Source of the DNA: Vibrio ulleungensis
GTDB lineage: Bacteria > Pseudomonadota > Gammaproteobacteria > Enterobacterales > Vibrionaceae
Reading direction: 5' to 3'
DNA: 64,000 bases
Assembly: GCF_016900875.1 (NCBI RefSeq)
Contig: NZ_JAFEUM010000011.1
Coordinates: 1 to 64,000 of the forward strand
Shown here piece by piece: positions 1 through 9,233 of the stretch. The stretch's first letter is position 1; each line of letters opens with the position of its first letter. The position numbers were made by a program, and so were the translations under genes. A model generated the notes under the pieces. It searched no databases and had not been told where the DNA came from. It was given only the letters and a program-made list of their open reading frames with translations.

Positions 1-728
1 GTTTTCCGCCGGCGTGAACACAAAGTTACCGTCACTGTCTGTGCTGATAGAGCCTTGAGTCGCATCCGCTAGCGTTGGCGTGGTCGACACAATGATGCCA
101 TCCACATCGCTCGCATCAAACGTTAGGACAACTGCAACGTCTTCGTCGGTGGTCTTATCGTTGGCGGTAATAACCGGTCCGTCGTTTACATCACCCACGG
201 TAATGGTCGAGGTGGTGGTCGCTGTCGCGCCATCGTCGTCTTCGGTGGTCCAGTTAATTACCACATCGCCGTAGAAGTTCTCCGCTGGTGTGAATACGAA
301 GTTGCCATCACTGTCTGTGCTGATCGAGCCTTGAGTCGCATCCGCTAGAGTCGGCGTGGTCGACACAATCGTGCCATCCACGTCACTTGCATCGAACGTC
401 AGAACAACCGCAACGTCTTCGTCAGTGATCTTATCGTCTGCAGTAATAGCCGGACCGTCGTTCACATCGCCGACGGTAATGGTTGAGGTAGTGGTCGCTG
501 TCGCGCCATCGTCGTCTTCGGTGGTCCAGTTAATTACGACCTCGCCGTAGAAGTTCTCGGCAGGTGTAAACACGAAGTTGCCATCGCTGTCTGTGCTGAT
601 CGATCCTTGAGTCACATCCGCTAGAGTGGGCGTGGTCGACACTATAGTGCCATCCACATCGCTCGCATCGAACGTCAAGACAACCGCGACATCCTCATTG
701 GTCTGCTTATCGTCGGCAAAAATCGTAG
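1..728 (-). repeat. Tandem 276-bp coding repeat in the adhesin
   Basis: Units of 276 bp (92 codons) follow each other almost unchanged. Compare bases about 80-355, 356-631 and 632 onward. Each unit encodes a cadherin-like/tandem-95 domain beginning around DEDVAVVLTFDASDVDG and ending around TITVGDVNDGP. The array is cut by the window edge, so copy number is unknown. Near-identity suggests recent expansion or gene conversion, and such arrays are often collapsed in short-read assemblies. Confidence 0.85.
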
Positions 729-3516
729 GTATATCATTAGTACCAGTGATGGTTATGGTTACTGTAGTTTCACTACCATCGGACAAAGTTACAGTAAACT
801 CCCGAATCTCTTGCTGCCCTAAAGTTAACCCATCTACCGTAGCGTTATCAGCAAGCGTAAATACCCAATTACCATTAACATCGACGACAAACTCACCATA
901 TGTATCAGTAATGGTATCTGGTACGAACTCTAAATCTGGATTGTCTGCGTCAATCGCGGTTAACGTGCCTGAAACAGGGATCACATCCCCCTCGCTAACT
1001 GCATCAATATCAGCAGAAATAACCGGTGCATCATCAGTACCAGTTATAGAAATAGTGACTGTAGTAGTACTTCCATCAGAAAGATTTACAGTAAATACTC
1101 TGTCGACGGCTTGACCTTCTGCTAGCGCATTGACCGTATCATTGTCTGCCAAAGTAAATGTCCAATTACCATCTACATCAACGTTGAATTCTCCGTAAAG
1201 ATCAGTGACAGAGTCTGCTTCGAACGCCAAATCTGTATTGTCGGCATCAGTAGCGGTGAGAGTTCCTACAACTGGCGTTGAGTCCCCTTCAGTTGTAGCT
1301 CCTGTTCCTATTGAAACAACAGGTAGATCATCTGTACCAGTGATGGTGATGGTTACAGTAGTCGAGCTTCCGTCCGATAAAGTTACAACAAAATCTCTTA
1401 CGGTGGTTTCACCTTCCGTCAATGCTGCAACGGTCGCACTGTTTGCCAACGTAAACGTCCAGTTTCCGTCAGCGTCCACAGTGAAGTCGCCGTAACTATC
1501 TGCAACGGTACTTTCAACAAAGGATAGATCTGGGTTGTCTGCATCGGTACCTATTAATGTTCCAACTACAGGAATCGAATCCCCTTCGGTAACAGCACCC
1601 TCTCCTGTTGAAATCACTGGAGCATCATCTGTACCTGTAATGGTAATAGTGACTGTAGTAACCGAGCCATCAGTTAGAGTTACTTCAAACTCGCGCTCTA
1701 CAACCTCTCCCTCGGCAAGCGCATTGACGGTTGAATTGTCAGATAATACAAATGACCACTGCCCATTTGAGTCTACGGTAAAATCGCCGTATGCGTCATT
1801 GATGGCATTTGCTACAAAAAGTAAGTCTGGATTATCAACGTCTGTTGCCGTGAGCTCGCCAGTGACCGGCGTGACGTCACCTTCAATCGTGGAGCCTAAA
1901 TCATCAGAAATTATCGGCGCATCGTCAACGGGTGCAACCTCAACGACGACTTGCGCTGTATCTGTTCCACCTTGTCCATCTGAAATTGTGTAACTTATTG
2001 ATGCATCACCATTAAAGTCGGGTGCTGGTGTAAAAATAAGTTGATTATTGACGATCTCGATCGTGCCCTGAGACGCTGGTACAGTGGCATCAACAATTGT
2101 AATGTCATCGTTATCAATGTCAGTATCGTTTGCTAATACATCGATAGTTACGGCTGTGTCTTCATCCGTAGTAACAATATCGTCTTCAGCCACGGGCCCA
2201 GTATTTACTAACTCTGCGCTATCTTGGCCAGGCTCAGATACGTTGCCAACTTTGTCTTTTATAACGGCTTCAACTGTGACAGTTTCGCCTCTTTGAGGAA
2301 CCGCAATCTCAAGTTCTATAGTGCCGCGATCTAGCACATCTTGAGTGACCTCATAATCAGTTCCATTTATTGTTACAGTGTCACCAACAGTGGCGCCTGT
2401 ACCACTGATATCAACGATGACATTAATCTGGCCATCAATCTCATCAGCTGGGATTTGCCCGTCATTATTCAGGTCTTCAACAATAGTAACGACTGGTGCG
2501 CTTGGTGCAGTGGTGTCTATTGCTAAATCGGATTCGTCTTCTGCAGTGTTACCCTGGTTATCTTTACCAACAACCAGTATGTCATAATCACCGTCTTCCA
2601 AAGCGTCTTCTGGTGGTAACGTAAGCTCCCAATCACCATTGTCGTCGGGAACCACTTCGTATTCTTTGTCGTTAATAATAACGGTGAGCGGGCCGTCAGT
2701 GTTTTCTGAGCCACCAGTAAAGGTCGGCGTAGTATCGGAAGTGTCAGAAGGAGGATCGATACTAACAAGTGGTTTATCCATATCTAGGATAAAGGGTGTA
2801 TCTGCAGTCGCCTCTTTCCCGGTTGGTGACTCTGCTGTTGCTTCTGCAACATACTCACCGTCGGCAAGGTCGAGTGGTGGTAACAATAGCTCCCAACTGC
2901 CGTCTGGATTTGGCGTTACAAGATGTTCTTCCCCACCAATGACAACCGTAATCGTCTCAGCATTTTCAGACTGACCAAATACTCTAACTTCTGAGGGATC
3001 GTTAAGATCTATAGAAATTGTAACCTGTGGCAAAGGGTCTGCCGTAGATTCGTTGGTTACAATATACTCAAATACACTAAGAACTTCTTTTTGCTGAGCA
3101 GGCGTTAATCCATCTGTGTTAAACACTGTTGCAGCTATAACTTCGGCATTATCACGAGTAATCGTTCCAGACGTAGACAATGATGAGCCCGTTGTCGACT
3201 CGCCTGCAGCGGTTTCAAACTCTTCACCTAAAAGTGTCGGATCTTGGCCTTCCTCTAAAGCTTCGAAAATGGCGGCAATATCATCGTCAAGCTTAACCTC
3301 TTGAGCTACCTCATCATTTTCTAGCTTCAAGAAACTAACACTTAGGTTTTCTAAGGTAAGTTCATCTACAGACATTGGCGAATCACCAACTTGAACAACC
3401 ACCTCTCCAGGTTGCAGTTCATACTCTGTCGGTACCACTCTAGAGTTACCATTTACATCGATAATTATCTTGTTTCCCGCTCGAAAAACGTCAAGATTAA
3501 TCGCTTGTTCTTCCAT
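1..3516 (-). CDS. LapA-like giant repeat adhesin, N-terminal part (runs off the left edge)
   Basis: The open frame of 1172 codons starts at an ATG at 3516 and continues past base 1, so the C-terminus (expected RTX/secretion signal) is not visible. Residues 1-~110 resemble the retention module of LapA-family adhesins and contain TAAG at 102-105, the kind of di-alanine site cut by the periplasmic protease LapG. Next come Ig-like segments (about 150-400), a tandem-95/cadherin-like segment with DEDTAVTIDVLANDTD, four VCBS-type repeats of about 100 residues (bases ~730-1930) and then near-identical 92-residue cadherin-like repeats to the window edge. Known for the family: such proteins leave by type I secretion and stay anchored in the outer-membrane channel until LapG cuts them. 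The divergent TolC-like and OmpA-like genes fit that export route. Inferred: surface attachment or biofilm adhesin. Total size cannot be judged here. Confidence 0.85.
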   Translation of the reverse strand, partial: MEEQAINLDVFRAGNKIIIDVNGNSRVVPTEYELQPGEVVVQVGDSPMSVDELTLENLSVSFLKLENDEVAQEVKLDDDIAAIFEALEEGQDPTLLGEEFETAAGESTTGSSLSTSGTITRDNAEVIAATVFNTDGLTPAQQKEVLSVFEYIVTNESTADPLPQVTISIDLNDPSEVRVFGQSENAETITVVIGGEEHLVTPNPDGSWELLLPPLDLADGEYVAEATAESPTGKEATADTPFILDMDKPLVSIDPPSDTSDTTPTFTGGSENTDGPLTVIINDKEYEVVPDDNGDWELTLPPEDALEDGDYDILVVGKDNQGNTAEDESDLAIDTTAPSAPVVTIVEDLNNDGQIPADEIDGQINVIVDISGTGATVGDTVTINGTDYEVTQDVLDRGTIELEIAVPQRGETVTVEAVIKDKVGNVSEPGQDSAELVNTGPVAEDDIVTTDEDTAVTIDVLANDTDIDNDDITIVDATVPASQGTIEIVNNQLIFTPAPDFNGDASISYTISDGQGGTDTAQVVVEVAPVDDAPIISDDLGSTIEGDVTPVTGELTATDVDNPDLLFVANAINDAYGDFTVDSNGQWSFVLSDNSTVNALAEGEVVEREFEVTLTDGSVTTVTITITGTDDAPVISTGEGAVTEGDSIPVVGTLIGTDADNPDLSFVESTVADSYGDFTVDADGNWTFTLANSATVAALTEGETTVRDFVVTLSDGSSTTVTITITGTDDLPVVSIGTGATTEGDSTPVVGTLTATDADNTDLAFEADSVTDLYGEFNVDVDGNWTFTLADNDTVNALAEGQAVDRVFTVNLSDGSTTTVTISITGTDDAPVISADIDAVSEGDVIPVSGTLTAIDADNPDLEFVPDTITDTYGEFVVDVNGNWVFTLADNATVDGLTLGQQEIREFTVTLSDGSETTVTITITGTNDIPTIFADDKQTNEDVAVVLTFDASDVDGTIVSTTPTLADVTQGSISTDSDGNFVFTPAENFYGEVVINWTTEDDDGATATTTSTITVGDVNDGPAITADDKITDEDVAVVLTFDASDVDGTIVSTTPTLADATQGSISTDSDGNFVFTPAENFYGDVVINWTTEDDDGATATTTSTITVGDVNDGPVITANDKTTDEDVAVVLTFDASDVDGIIVSTTPTLADATQGSISTDSDGNFVFTPAEN

Positions 3517-3781
3517 GATTTACATCCACTTGCAGTGTTTAGTCTCAAAGTTGTTACATGTGTAATTGAATTGAGAAAATTAAGTTTTCGCTCAGCGTAA
3601 ACCTAACATTAAAATGTTGCCAACTCCACATTTTTGGCGTACGTCATACTACAAGTATTATAATTGAGACATAATGGTGTTTTAGTACTATTTAGTGAAA
3701 AACACTCTAGTGTATTTACTTAAATGATGACACCATACTGTAAAATTTTATCTGATAGCGGTAAGTTCTGAGGTACCTGTT
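3517..3781. promoter_or_regulatory. Divergent promoter region between adhesin and TolC-like gene
   Basis: This 265-bp AT-rich gap separates the adhesin start from the divergently read outer-membrane channel gene, so it must hold both promoters. A TAAAAT-like -10 lies shortly before the rightward gene. No operator could be recognised with confidence. Confidence 0.4.
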
Positions 3782-5083
3782 TTGAAAAGGATTTCCATTT
3801 GTACAATAGCGCTGAGTGTATTGGTGGCGCAGCCAGTATTGGCTGAATCACTGGAACAAGCGATCTCTGCGACATTGGCAACAAACCCACAAGTTCGTAG
3901 TTCTTATAACGAATATATGTCATTCGTTAAAAGTTACGACTCAAGCCGAGGCGCTTATTTACCTTCGGTGGACCTTGAAGCGGGTATTGGTTACGAGCGA
4001 ATTCGCGCCGACCAAAGTGGTGATTCGGATTTAACACGTAAAGATGCGGCTATCAGGCTAACACAGTTGCTGTGGGACGGTTCAGGTACCATTAATGATA
4101 TCGACAGAACGGCAGCAGAAGCTAATTCGATGCGTTATCAATTGTTCGCAGATGCCGAAAACATCGCGCTGGAAGTCAGTAAGCTTTATTTGGATGCATT
4201 ACGTGCTGAAGAGGTCCTGCTTCTCTCCGAAAGCAACCTTAAAGTGCACCGCAAGATCTATTCGGACATTTTAAAAAGAACAGAGTCTGGTATTGGTTCG
4301 ACAGCGGACCTTTCACAAGTTGAGGCTCGTCTTGCTAAAGCGCACAGCAATCTATTAGCAGCTCAAAATAATTTGTATGACAGTCATGTGTCGTATCAAC
4401 GCATCGTAGGTTCCACGCCAATTGGTCTGGTTAAACCCCATGTAGATGAAAATCAGCTACCGTTATCTGTTGAACTCGCGTTCGAAGACGCAAAAAAGAA
4501 CCACCCTGTTCTGAAAATCGCTCAAGCCGATGTAGACGCTGCGCAATATCAATATAAGCAATCTCAAAGTGTTAACCTGCCAACCTTTACCATAGAAGCT
4601 GCGCACTCTTGGGAACAAGACGCCGGTGGCGTTGAAGGCGACGTCAATGAAACCTCTGCAATGCTACGCATGCGATATAACCTGTATAACGGTGGCAGCG
4701 ACAGTGACAACATCGAACGTACCGCCTATCAATTGAGCAAATCTAAAGATTTTCGCGATCGTGCGTATCGCCAGGTAGAAGAAGGGTTACGTCTGTCGTG
4801 GAATGCGCTTGATCTTACCTTGCAGCAGCGAGAGTTTTTGATTGACCATGTCGATGCCGCGTCAAATACCGTAATTGCGTATGAAAAACAATACAAGATA
4901 GGTAAACGAACGCTGCTTGATCTTCTCAATACAGAAAACGAATTATTCGAAGCTCGAAAAGAATATGTTACAGCACAATATTCAGAGCTTTACGCAAAAT
5001 TTAGAGTACTAAACGCATCAGGTGTTTTATTACCTTCACTACTAGTCGATACACCAGAAGCGTGGAACAACGAGGTAAATTAG
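3782..5083 (+). CDS. TolC-family outer-membrane channel of a type I secretion system (LapE-like)
   Basis: A protein of 433 residues with a signal peptide (cleavage likely after VLA, residue 21) and the two long alpha-helical repeats typical of TolC/AggA-family outer membrane efflux proteins. Examples are the LDALRAEEVLLLSESN and KIGKRTLLDLLNTENELFEA segments near the helix-turn regions. The start is TTG, 8 bases after GAGG. The product should form the trimeric channel through which the divergently encoded LapA-like adhesin is exported and held. It is read together with the OmpA-like lipoprotein gene only 4 bases downstream. The inner-membrane ABC and membrane-fusion partners are not in this window. 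Family confidence is high; the pairing with the adhesin is inferred from position. Confidence 0.85.
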   Translation: MKRISICTIALSVLVAQPVLAESLEQAISATLATNPQVRSSYNEYMSFVKSYDSSRGAYLPSVDLEAGIGYERIRADQSGDSDLTRKDAAIRLTQLLWDGSGTINDIDRTAAEANSMRYQLFADAENIALEVSKLYLDALRAEEVLLLSESNLKVHRKIYSDILKRTESGIGSTADLSQVEARLAKAHSNLLAAQNNLYDSHVSYQRIVGSTPIGLVKPHVDENQLPLSVELAFEDAKKNHPVLKIAQADVDAAQYQYKQSQSVNLPTFTIEAAHSWEQDAGGVEGDVNETSAMLRMRYNLYNGGSDSDNIERTAYQLSKSKDFRDRAYRQVEEGLRLSWNALDLTLQQREFLIDHVDAASNTVIAYEKQYKIGKRTLLDLLNTENELFEARKEYVTAQYSELYAKFRVLNASGVLLPSLLVDTPEAWNNEVN

Positions 5084-5087
5084 TCCA

Positions 5088-5681
5088 ATGAAATCCTATT
5101 TAGTCGTCTGCTTAATCCCACTATTATTAGTCGGGTGCATTTCTTCAGACGTTGATACCGAGTACCCTATTGCAGAACAAAGAGCGGATCTTCGAGACGA
5201 AGATAACGACGGCGTAATAAATGAACGAGATACCTGCACCACAACACCGGGTGGCGCAACGATTAGCAACGATGGTTGTGAATCTTTTTATCAAATTGAT
5301 GAAAAAAAGCTGCTTAAAGTATTGTTTGAAAATGACTCAACTGACGTACCAGCAATATTCGTTTCACAAATTAATGAAATGGTGACGTTCTTAGCTGAGT
5401 ACCCTGAAACCGAAATAGAACTACAAGGCTTTGCAAGTAAACCCGGCAATCATGAACATAACATGTGGCTATCGCAAGAAAGGGCAAAAGCGGTTCAAAA
5501 GATGATGATTGCGAAAGGTGTCGATGCCAAGCGGCTAACCATCGTTGGCTTCGGTGATTCTCAAGCCGAGCATGATGGTGAAGTTGACCAAGCACTCGAC
5601 AGAAAAGTCGTAGCGACTGTTATAGGCTTTAAAGGTGACGTAGTTAAAGAGTGGCATATTTTCACTACTCGCGAAAAGTAA
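5088..5681 (+). CDS. OmpA-family peptidoglycan-associated lipoprotein
   Basis: A protein of 197 residues with a lipoprotein signal (LLVGC, lipidated Cys17), one thrombospondin-type-3 calcium motif (DEDNDGVINERDTC, residues 37-50) and an OmpA-C-like peptidoglycan-binding domain (about 75-185, with GFASKPGN, LSQERAKAV and GVDAKRLTIVGFGDS). It starts 4 bases after the TolC-like gene and is probably co-transcribed. OmpA-like lipoproteins often accompany LapE/AggA channels next to giant adhesins; a role in tethering or stabilising the secretion channel to the cell wall is inferred. Nothing is truncated. Confidence 0.8.
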   Translation: MKSYLVVCLIPLLLVGCISSDVDTEYPIAEQRADLRDEDNDGVINERDTCTTTPGGATISNDGCESFYQIDEKKLLKVLFENDSTDVPAIFVSQINEMVTFLAEYPETEIELQGFASKPGNHEHNMWLSQERAKAVQKMMIAKGVDAKRLTIVGFGDSQAEHDGEVDQALDRKVVATVIGFKGDVVKEWHIFTTREK

Positions 5682-5709
5682 AAAGCCAATCCAAGCTTAT
5701 TAATTTAGC

Positions 5710-5740
5710 AAAGCACGCTATATAGCGTGCTTTGTTTTTT
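5710..5740. terminator. Bidirectional Rho-independent terminator
   Basis: A perfect hairpin, AGCACGCTAT/ATAGCGTGCT at 5712-5731, is followed by a T-rich run. It lies between the ends of the OmpA-like gene and the convergent queC gene and overlaps the last bases of queC. Confidence 0.8.
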
Positions 5741-6413
5741 AATTCGATTGACCGTTTAAATATTGCTGTAAGCCATTTTGCCTCAACTGGCAGGCGGGGC
5801 ATTCTCCACACCCAGATCCAATTACACCATTATAGCAAGTTAGGGTTTTGTCTCGTATTAATTCTAACGCGCCAAGCTCATCAGCTAATGCCCAAGTCTG
5901 TGCTTTGTCTAACCACATGAGCGGAGTTTCAAGCGTAAGTGGCCTATCCATACCTTTTTCTAAAGCACTTTGCATCGCTTGCACAAAATCATTTCGGCAG
6001 TCCGGATACCCTGAAAAGTCAGTCTCGCAAACACCCGTGATCACAGTCGATGCTCCAACCTGATACGCGTAAATACCCGCAAGCGTTAAGAAAAGAATGT
6101 TCCGTCCTGGCACAAAGGTATTGGGTAACCCGCTACTATCAACCTCATTTGACACCTCAATGTCGTCACGAGTCAGTGCGCTTACCGCGAGTTCGTTAAG
6201 AAGCGTAACATCCATAACTTTGTGAGCGGTAACACGCAACTGTTTGGCAAGTTGTTGCGCGGCGTCTATTTCAAGTCTGTGTCGTTGCCCGTAATCGAAA
6301 GTAATCGCATGCACGCTGTCATAGCGTTTTAAAGCTTGAATAAGACAAGTAGTTGAATCTTGTCCTCCACTAAATACGACCACCGCGGTGGATTTGGTAG
6401 TTTGTTTACTCAT
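5739..6413 (-). CDS. queC: 7-cyano-7-deazaguanine (preQ0) synthase QueC
   Basis: A protein of 224 residues. It carries the N-type ATP pyrophosphatase loop SGGQDS (15-20), a VPGRNILFLTLA segment and a C-terminal zinc-binding cysteine cluster (SGCGECPACQLRQ), all standard for QueC. The enzyme converts 7-carboxy-7-deazaguanine to preQ0 with ATP and ammonia in queuosine tRNA modification. Its start overlaps the end of the upstream Nudix-PAP2 gene by 8 bases, so the genes are probably translated from one message. Other que genes are not in the window. Confidence 0.95.
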   Translation of the reverse strand: MSKQTTKSTAVVVFSGGQDSTTCLIQALKRYDSVHAITFDYGQRHRLEIDAAQQLAKQLRVTAHKVMDVTLLNELAVSALTRDDIEVSNEVDSSGLPNTFVPGRNILFLTLAGIYAYQVGASTVITGVCETDFSGYPDCRNDFVQAMQSALEKGMDRPLTLETPLMWLDKAQTWALADELGALELIRDKTLTCYNGVIGSGCGECPACQLRQNGLQQYLNGQSN

Positions 6414-7833
6414 AATTATTCTTTTGTTCAGTAAGTCGAGGTCGTTTTGGAAGCATTGCTACCAGTACAACAAAAAGACTAGGATAAAACAGCGAGTCAT
6501 AGATTAACGAAAATAGGCTTTCACTCGCAATGGTCGCTTTTAGTATGTGTAAACACACAAATACCAAGGCAAGTGCCGTCGACATTTTTATAACTTCACT
6601 TAATGACAAGCCACTTACATCATCGGCAACCAGCCTAATACGAACCAACAATGCCATTGTCGTCACCATAACAAAGCTATCGACTAATACCGGTACTTGC
6701 CAGAGCCATAATCCACCAGCACATATTATCAACATCGCCAGCCATGATTGCCATGATGATATATAGCGCTGCAAATTGAGACCTTTGCGCTCTTCTAGAG
6801 AAACAAACACTGACCCGAACCCGTAACCAATCATCGCACCCACTAAGATATCCACCAAAAATGATTTACCTAGTAGTAATTCAGACCCGGATAGCACTGT
6901 AAGTAAAATAAGCAAAGCTGTTTTTCGTTGCCATTGCATTCGGTGTTTAAACAATGCGGCAACGGCAATCAGGCTAGCGACTTGGGCGTTAGGAAAGCTA
7001 AACCCATAAAAGTGCGAACTTCCCCAACTTGGTACGTATGCTAGCGGTAATGGTTGCGCAACTAAATATTGTACTATTGTGCAAAAAATGGATGTGGCGG
7101 ATACCACAAACATAACTTCAAGTGCGAATGGTCTTCCATAACGCCAGTATATCCAAGGCAGTAACAGTAAAAAGGTTAACGGTGAAACAAAAACCTCTAT
7201 TAAATTAGCTATTGGCAAAACTAGAGGATAAATAGCCGTGTCACTGATGATCGTAGAATAAAGTTTTAAGCTCCAGTGTTGCCAGATTCGACTTTCTTCG
7301 ATGACTTCATCAACATACAGAGCAGGCGCATTCACGAGCGAAGGAAAGGCTGTTTTGATACTTTTTACGCGTCTCGGGTAACGATATTCGCTCTCAACCA
7401 ATTTATCTATTGGGAGCAACATTGCTGATTTAGTTTCTACACCATAATGATCAGCAGCATGAATCGGAACAATGTTACCGCCAAATCGGTTTAAGGTATT
7501 AAAAGCCACAACGGGCTCTTGGGGAAGGCATTCATAAATAAAAGAATATTTATCACTAAACAACAGTAATCGTGTCACTGTTGCTTTGATTCCAGCTTCT
7601 TCATAGAGCTCTCTCAGTGCCGCTTGCTCCGGAAATTCATCTGAATCTAGTCGCCCTCCGGGGAGTGAGAGTTTTCCAGTGATTATTTCTGAGGTGACCA
7701 ACAGTTTGTCGTCGATTTTAATTACACAAACTGCACCATTTGGTCGGACCCCTTCTAGAGTCGACGAATACGTGTTGAACGACATCAGTAAGACTATTAA
7801 TGAAACGACTAACTTGGCAAAGTGAGCCATCAT
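6406..7833 (-). CDS. Nudix hydrolase fused to a PAP2-like membrane domain
   Basis: A protein of 475 residues. After an N-terminal hydrophobic segment comes a Nudix domain with a complete Nudix box at about 60-82 (G-x5-E-x7-REL-x-EEAG), so nucleotide-diphosphate-type hydrolysis is plausible. Residues ~205-440 form a multi-pass membrane domain resembling PAP2 phosphatases. RP is at 234-235, but PNAQ (281-284) stands where PSGH is expected and SFLVD (324-328) where HxxxD is expected, so both catalytic histidines appear replaced. Inferred: the membrane half may be a non-catalytic relic or bind lipid only. The start ATG overlaps the stop of the upstream acetyltransferase gene (ATGA), indicating translational coupling. 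Substrate unknown. Confidence 0.75.
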   Translation of the reverse strand: MMAHFAKLVVSLIVLLMSFNTYSSTLEGVRPNGAVCVIKIDDKLLVTSEIITGKLSLPGGRLDSDEFPEQAALRELYEEAGIKATVTRLLLFSDKYSFIYECLPQEPVVAFNTLNRFGGNIVPIHAADHYGVETKSAMLLPIDKLVESEYRYPRRVKSIKTAFPSLVNAPALYVDEVIEESRIWQHWSLKLYSTIISDTAIYPLVLPIANLIEVFVSPLTFLLLLPWIYWRYGRPFALEVMFVVSATSIFCTIVQYLVAQPLPLAYVPSWGSSHFYGFSFPNAQVASLIAVAALFKHRMQWQRKTALLILLTVLSGSELLLGKSFLVDILVGAMIGYGFGSVFVSLEERKGLNLQRYISSWQSWLAMLIICAGGLWLWQVPVLVDSFVMVTTMALLVRIRLVADDVSGLSLSEVIKMSTALALVFVCLHILKATIASESLFSLIYDSLFYPSLFVVLVAMLPKRPRLTEQKNNYE

Positions 7834-8333
7834 AACACCTTACGCAACCAATGAATGTGATGAGAAAAACCATACTCTTGGTACATTTTTACTGCATCTT
7901 TATTGGAGTGCCACACTTCAACAAACACCTGAGATGCGCCGTATTGTTTAAATACATGATTGAGGTGATCCATTAGCGCCCTGCCCAACCCTTTATGACG
8001 CCAGTCAGGTTTAACATACAGTTCGTCGACGCTACCCATCATTATTGGTTTTGATACTGTAGAGATAAGCTCACAAAAATGTCCACTGATAAATGCAACA
8101 CAAGTCCGCTTAGACTGTTGTTTGTCAACCACCACATAAACCAAGCAATTCGGATCATCCAAATACGTTGCTATGTCTTTACTTTTTTCGACTTCATCAG
8201 GTTCTTTGAACAAATCAGGGTCACGCAGATGATGCTCTTCGTGTAACGCTCTCATCATATCGCGTAACTGCAATAAGTGTTTGCGAGTTGCAGGTTTAAT
8301 TTCCGTGGAAGAAAGCAATAATTGAGTATCCAA
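7830..8333 (-). CDS. GNAT-family N-acetyltransferase
   Basis: A protein of 167 residues with the acetyl-CoA pyrophosphate-binding motif RHKGLGRAL (112-120) preceded by the strand VDELYVKPDW, and a C-terminal NKDAVKMYQEYGF segment typical of GNAT folds. The acceptor substrate cannot be deduced. It is the first gene of a tight leftward set (acetyltransferase, Nudix-PAP2, queC) with overlapping stop and start codons. The 165 bases upstream of it show no gene. Confidence 0.8.
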   Translation of the reverse strand: MDTQLLLSSTEIKPATRKHLLQLRDMMRALHEEHHLRDPDLFKEPDEVEKSKDIATYLDDPNCLVYVVVDKQQSKRTCVAFISGHFCELISTVSKPIMMGSVDELYVKPDWRHKGLGRALMDHLNHVFKQYGASQVFVEVWHSNKDAVKMYQEYGFSHHIHWLRKVL

Positions 8334-8498
8334 ACACTATCCTTGTTTGCTTTTTTAGCGAATCCGAAAGTCTAGTGACTTGCTGCATTCTACGATACGA
8401 CACTTTGAGCACTTGTGCCACTATGTACACAATAGACACTGTCGCAAGTGAAAGCCCAAGTTTATTTGGACTAGACGACGATACTCGCAGCGACGCAG

Positions 8499-9230
8499 CT
8501 ATAAACCAAGCTCTTCTGTAAGAGCTTCAATCTCTTTCAGATCCAACTGATGAATGGCAATCATCTGTTCGTTTTGTCCCATTTGAGCGTTAATTTCATC
8601 GTGTCGTTCACACACGTCTGAACGCGTTTCCCAGCTCTTGCCTTCCAAATATAAGTTACACTCTTTATTGAGCTTTTCCGCTTGCGGAGAAAGTTTCATC
8701 TGCTGGGCCAAAAGTTCCTCTAGTGACTGCTTAAGTTGCTCTTCTTTTTTAAATAACTCGCGCGCACGATCAAAGAGTGCTGTTTGTAAATCAAGCTTGC
8801 GCTGTATGTCTTCTATTTGTTCTTGTTTAGTAACTAACTGTTGGTTAAGACTCGCCAAGTCGCTTTGCAGCCCATCATTCACCTGTTCTAATTGCAGTGA
8901 TTGTTTAGACAATTCACTAACGTGTTCAGCAGACTCTCTTTCAGCCTGTTCGGCAACTTGCAATTTGTACGCGTCGAGCGAACGCTGAGCTTCTTGTTTC
9001 TCCGTTTTTACTGATTCGATAAGCAACTGATACTCATCGTTAAGGTGGGCGGATTGTTCCTGATAGTGATGAATTACTGCTTGCCACTTGTTCTGAGCAT
9101 AGATTGTTCCTAACAATGCACCTAATAAAAGCCCAGCGATAGCGGCAACACCAATGAATAGCCTTGCTCGAGCATCTTTTTGCTCAATTACCTCAACCAC
9201 TTCTTCTGAGCTGTCATCGTATTTATTCAT
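8499..9230 (-). CDS. Single-pass membrane protein with long coiled coil
   Basis: A protein of 243 residues of unrecognised function. An acidic N-terminus (1-~20) precedes one membrane helix (about 25-46, LFIGVAAIAGLLLGALLGTI). From about 50 to 240 the protein is charged and Gln/Glu/Lys/Leu-rich with heptad character, suggesting a long periplasmic coiled coil. Two cysteines sit near residues 190-210. Homologues in vibrios are, from memory, annotated inconsistently as hypothetical or chromosome-partitioning proteins; nothing here supports the latter. A 52-residue membrane protein gene lies directly upstream and may form a unit with it. Confidence 0.6.
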   Translation of the reverse strand: MNKYDDSSEEVVEVIEQKDARARLFIGVAAIAGLLLGALLGTIYAQNKWQAVIHHYQEQSAHLNDEYQLLIESVKTEKQEAQRSLDAYKLQVAEQAERESAEHVSELSKQSLQLEQVNDGLQSDLASLNQQLVTKQEQIEDIQRKLDLQTALFDRARELFKKEEQLKQSLEELLAQQMKLSPQAEKLNKECNLYLEGKSWETRSDVCERHDEINAQMGQNEQMIAIHQLDLKEIEALTEELGL

Positions 9231-9233
9231 GCA

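Noticed and set aside
80..2296. Series of Ser/Thr/Val-rich rightward open frames
   Set aside because: They are antisense shadows of the repetitive adhesin frame on the minus strand; they repeat with the same period and have no ribosome sites.
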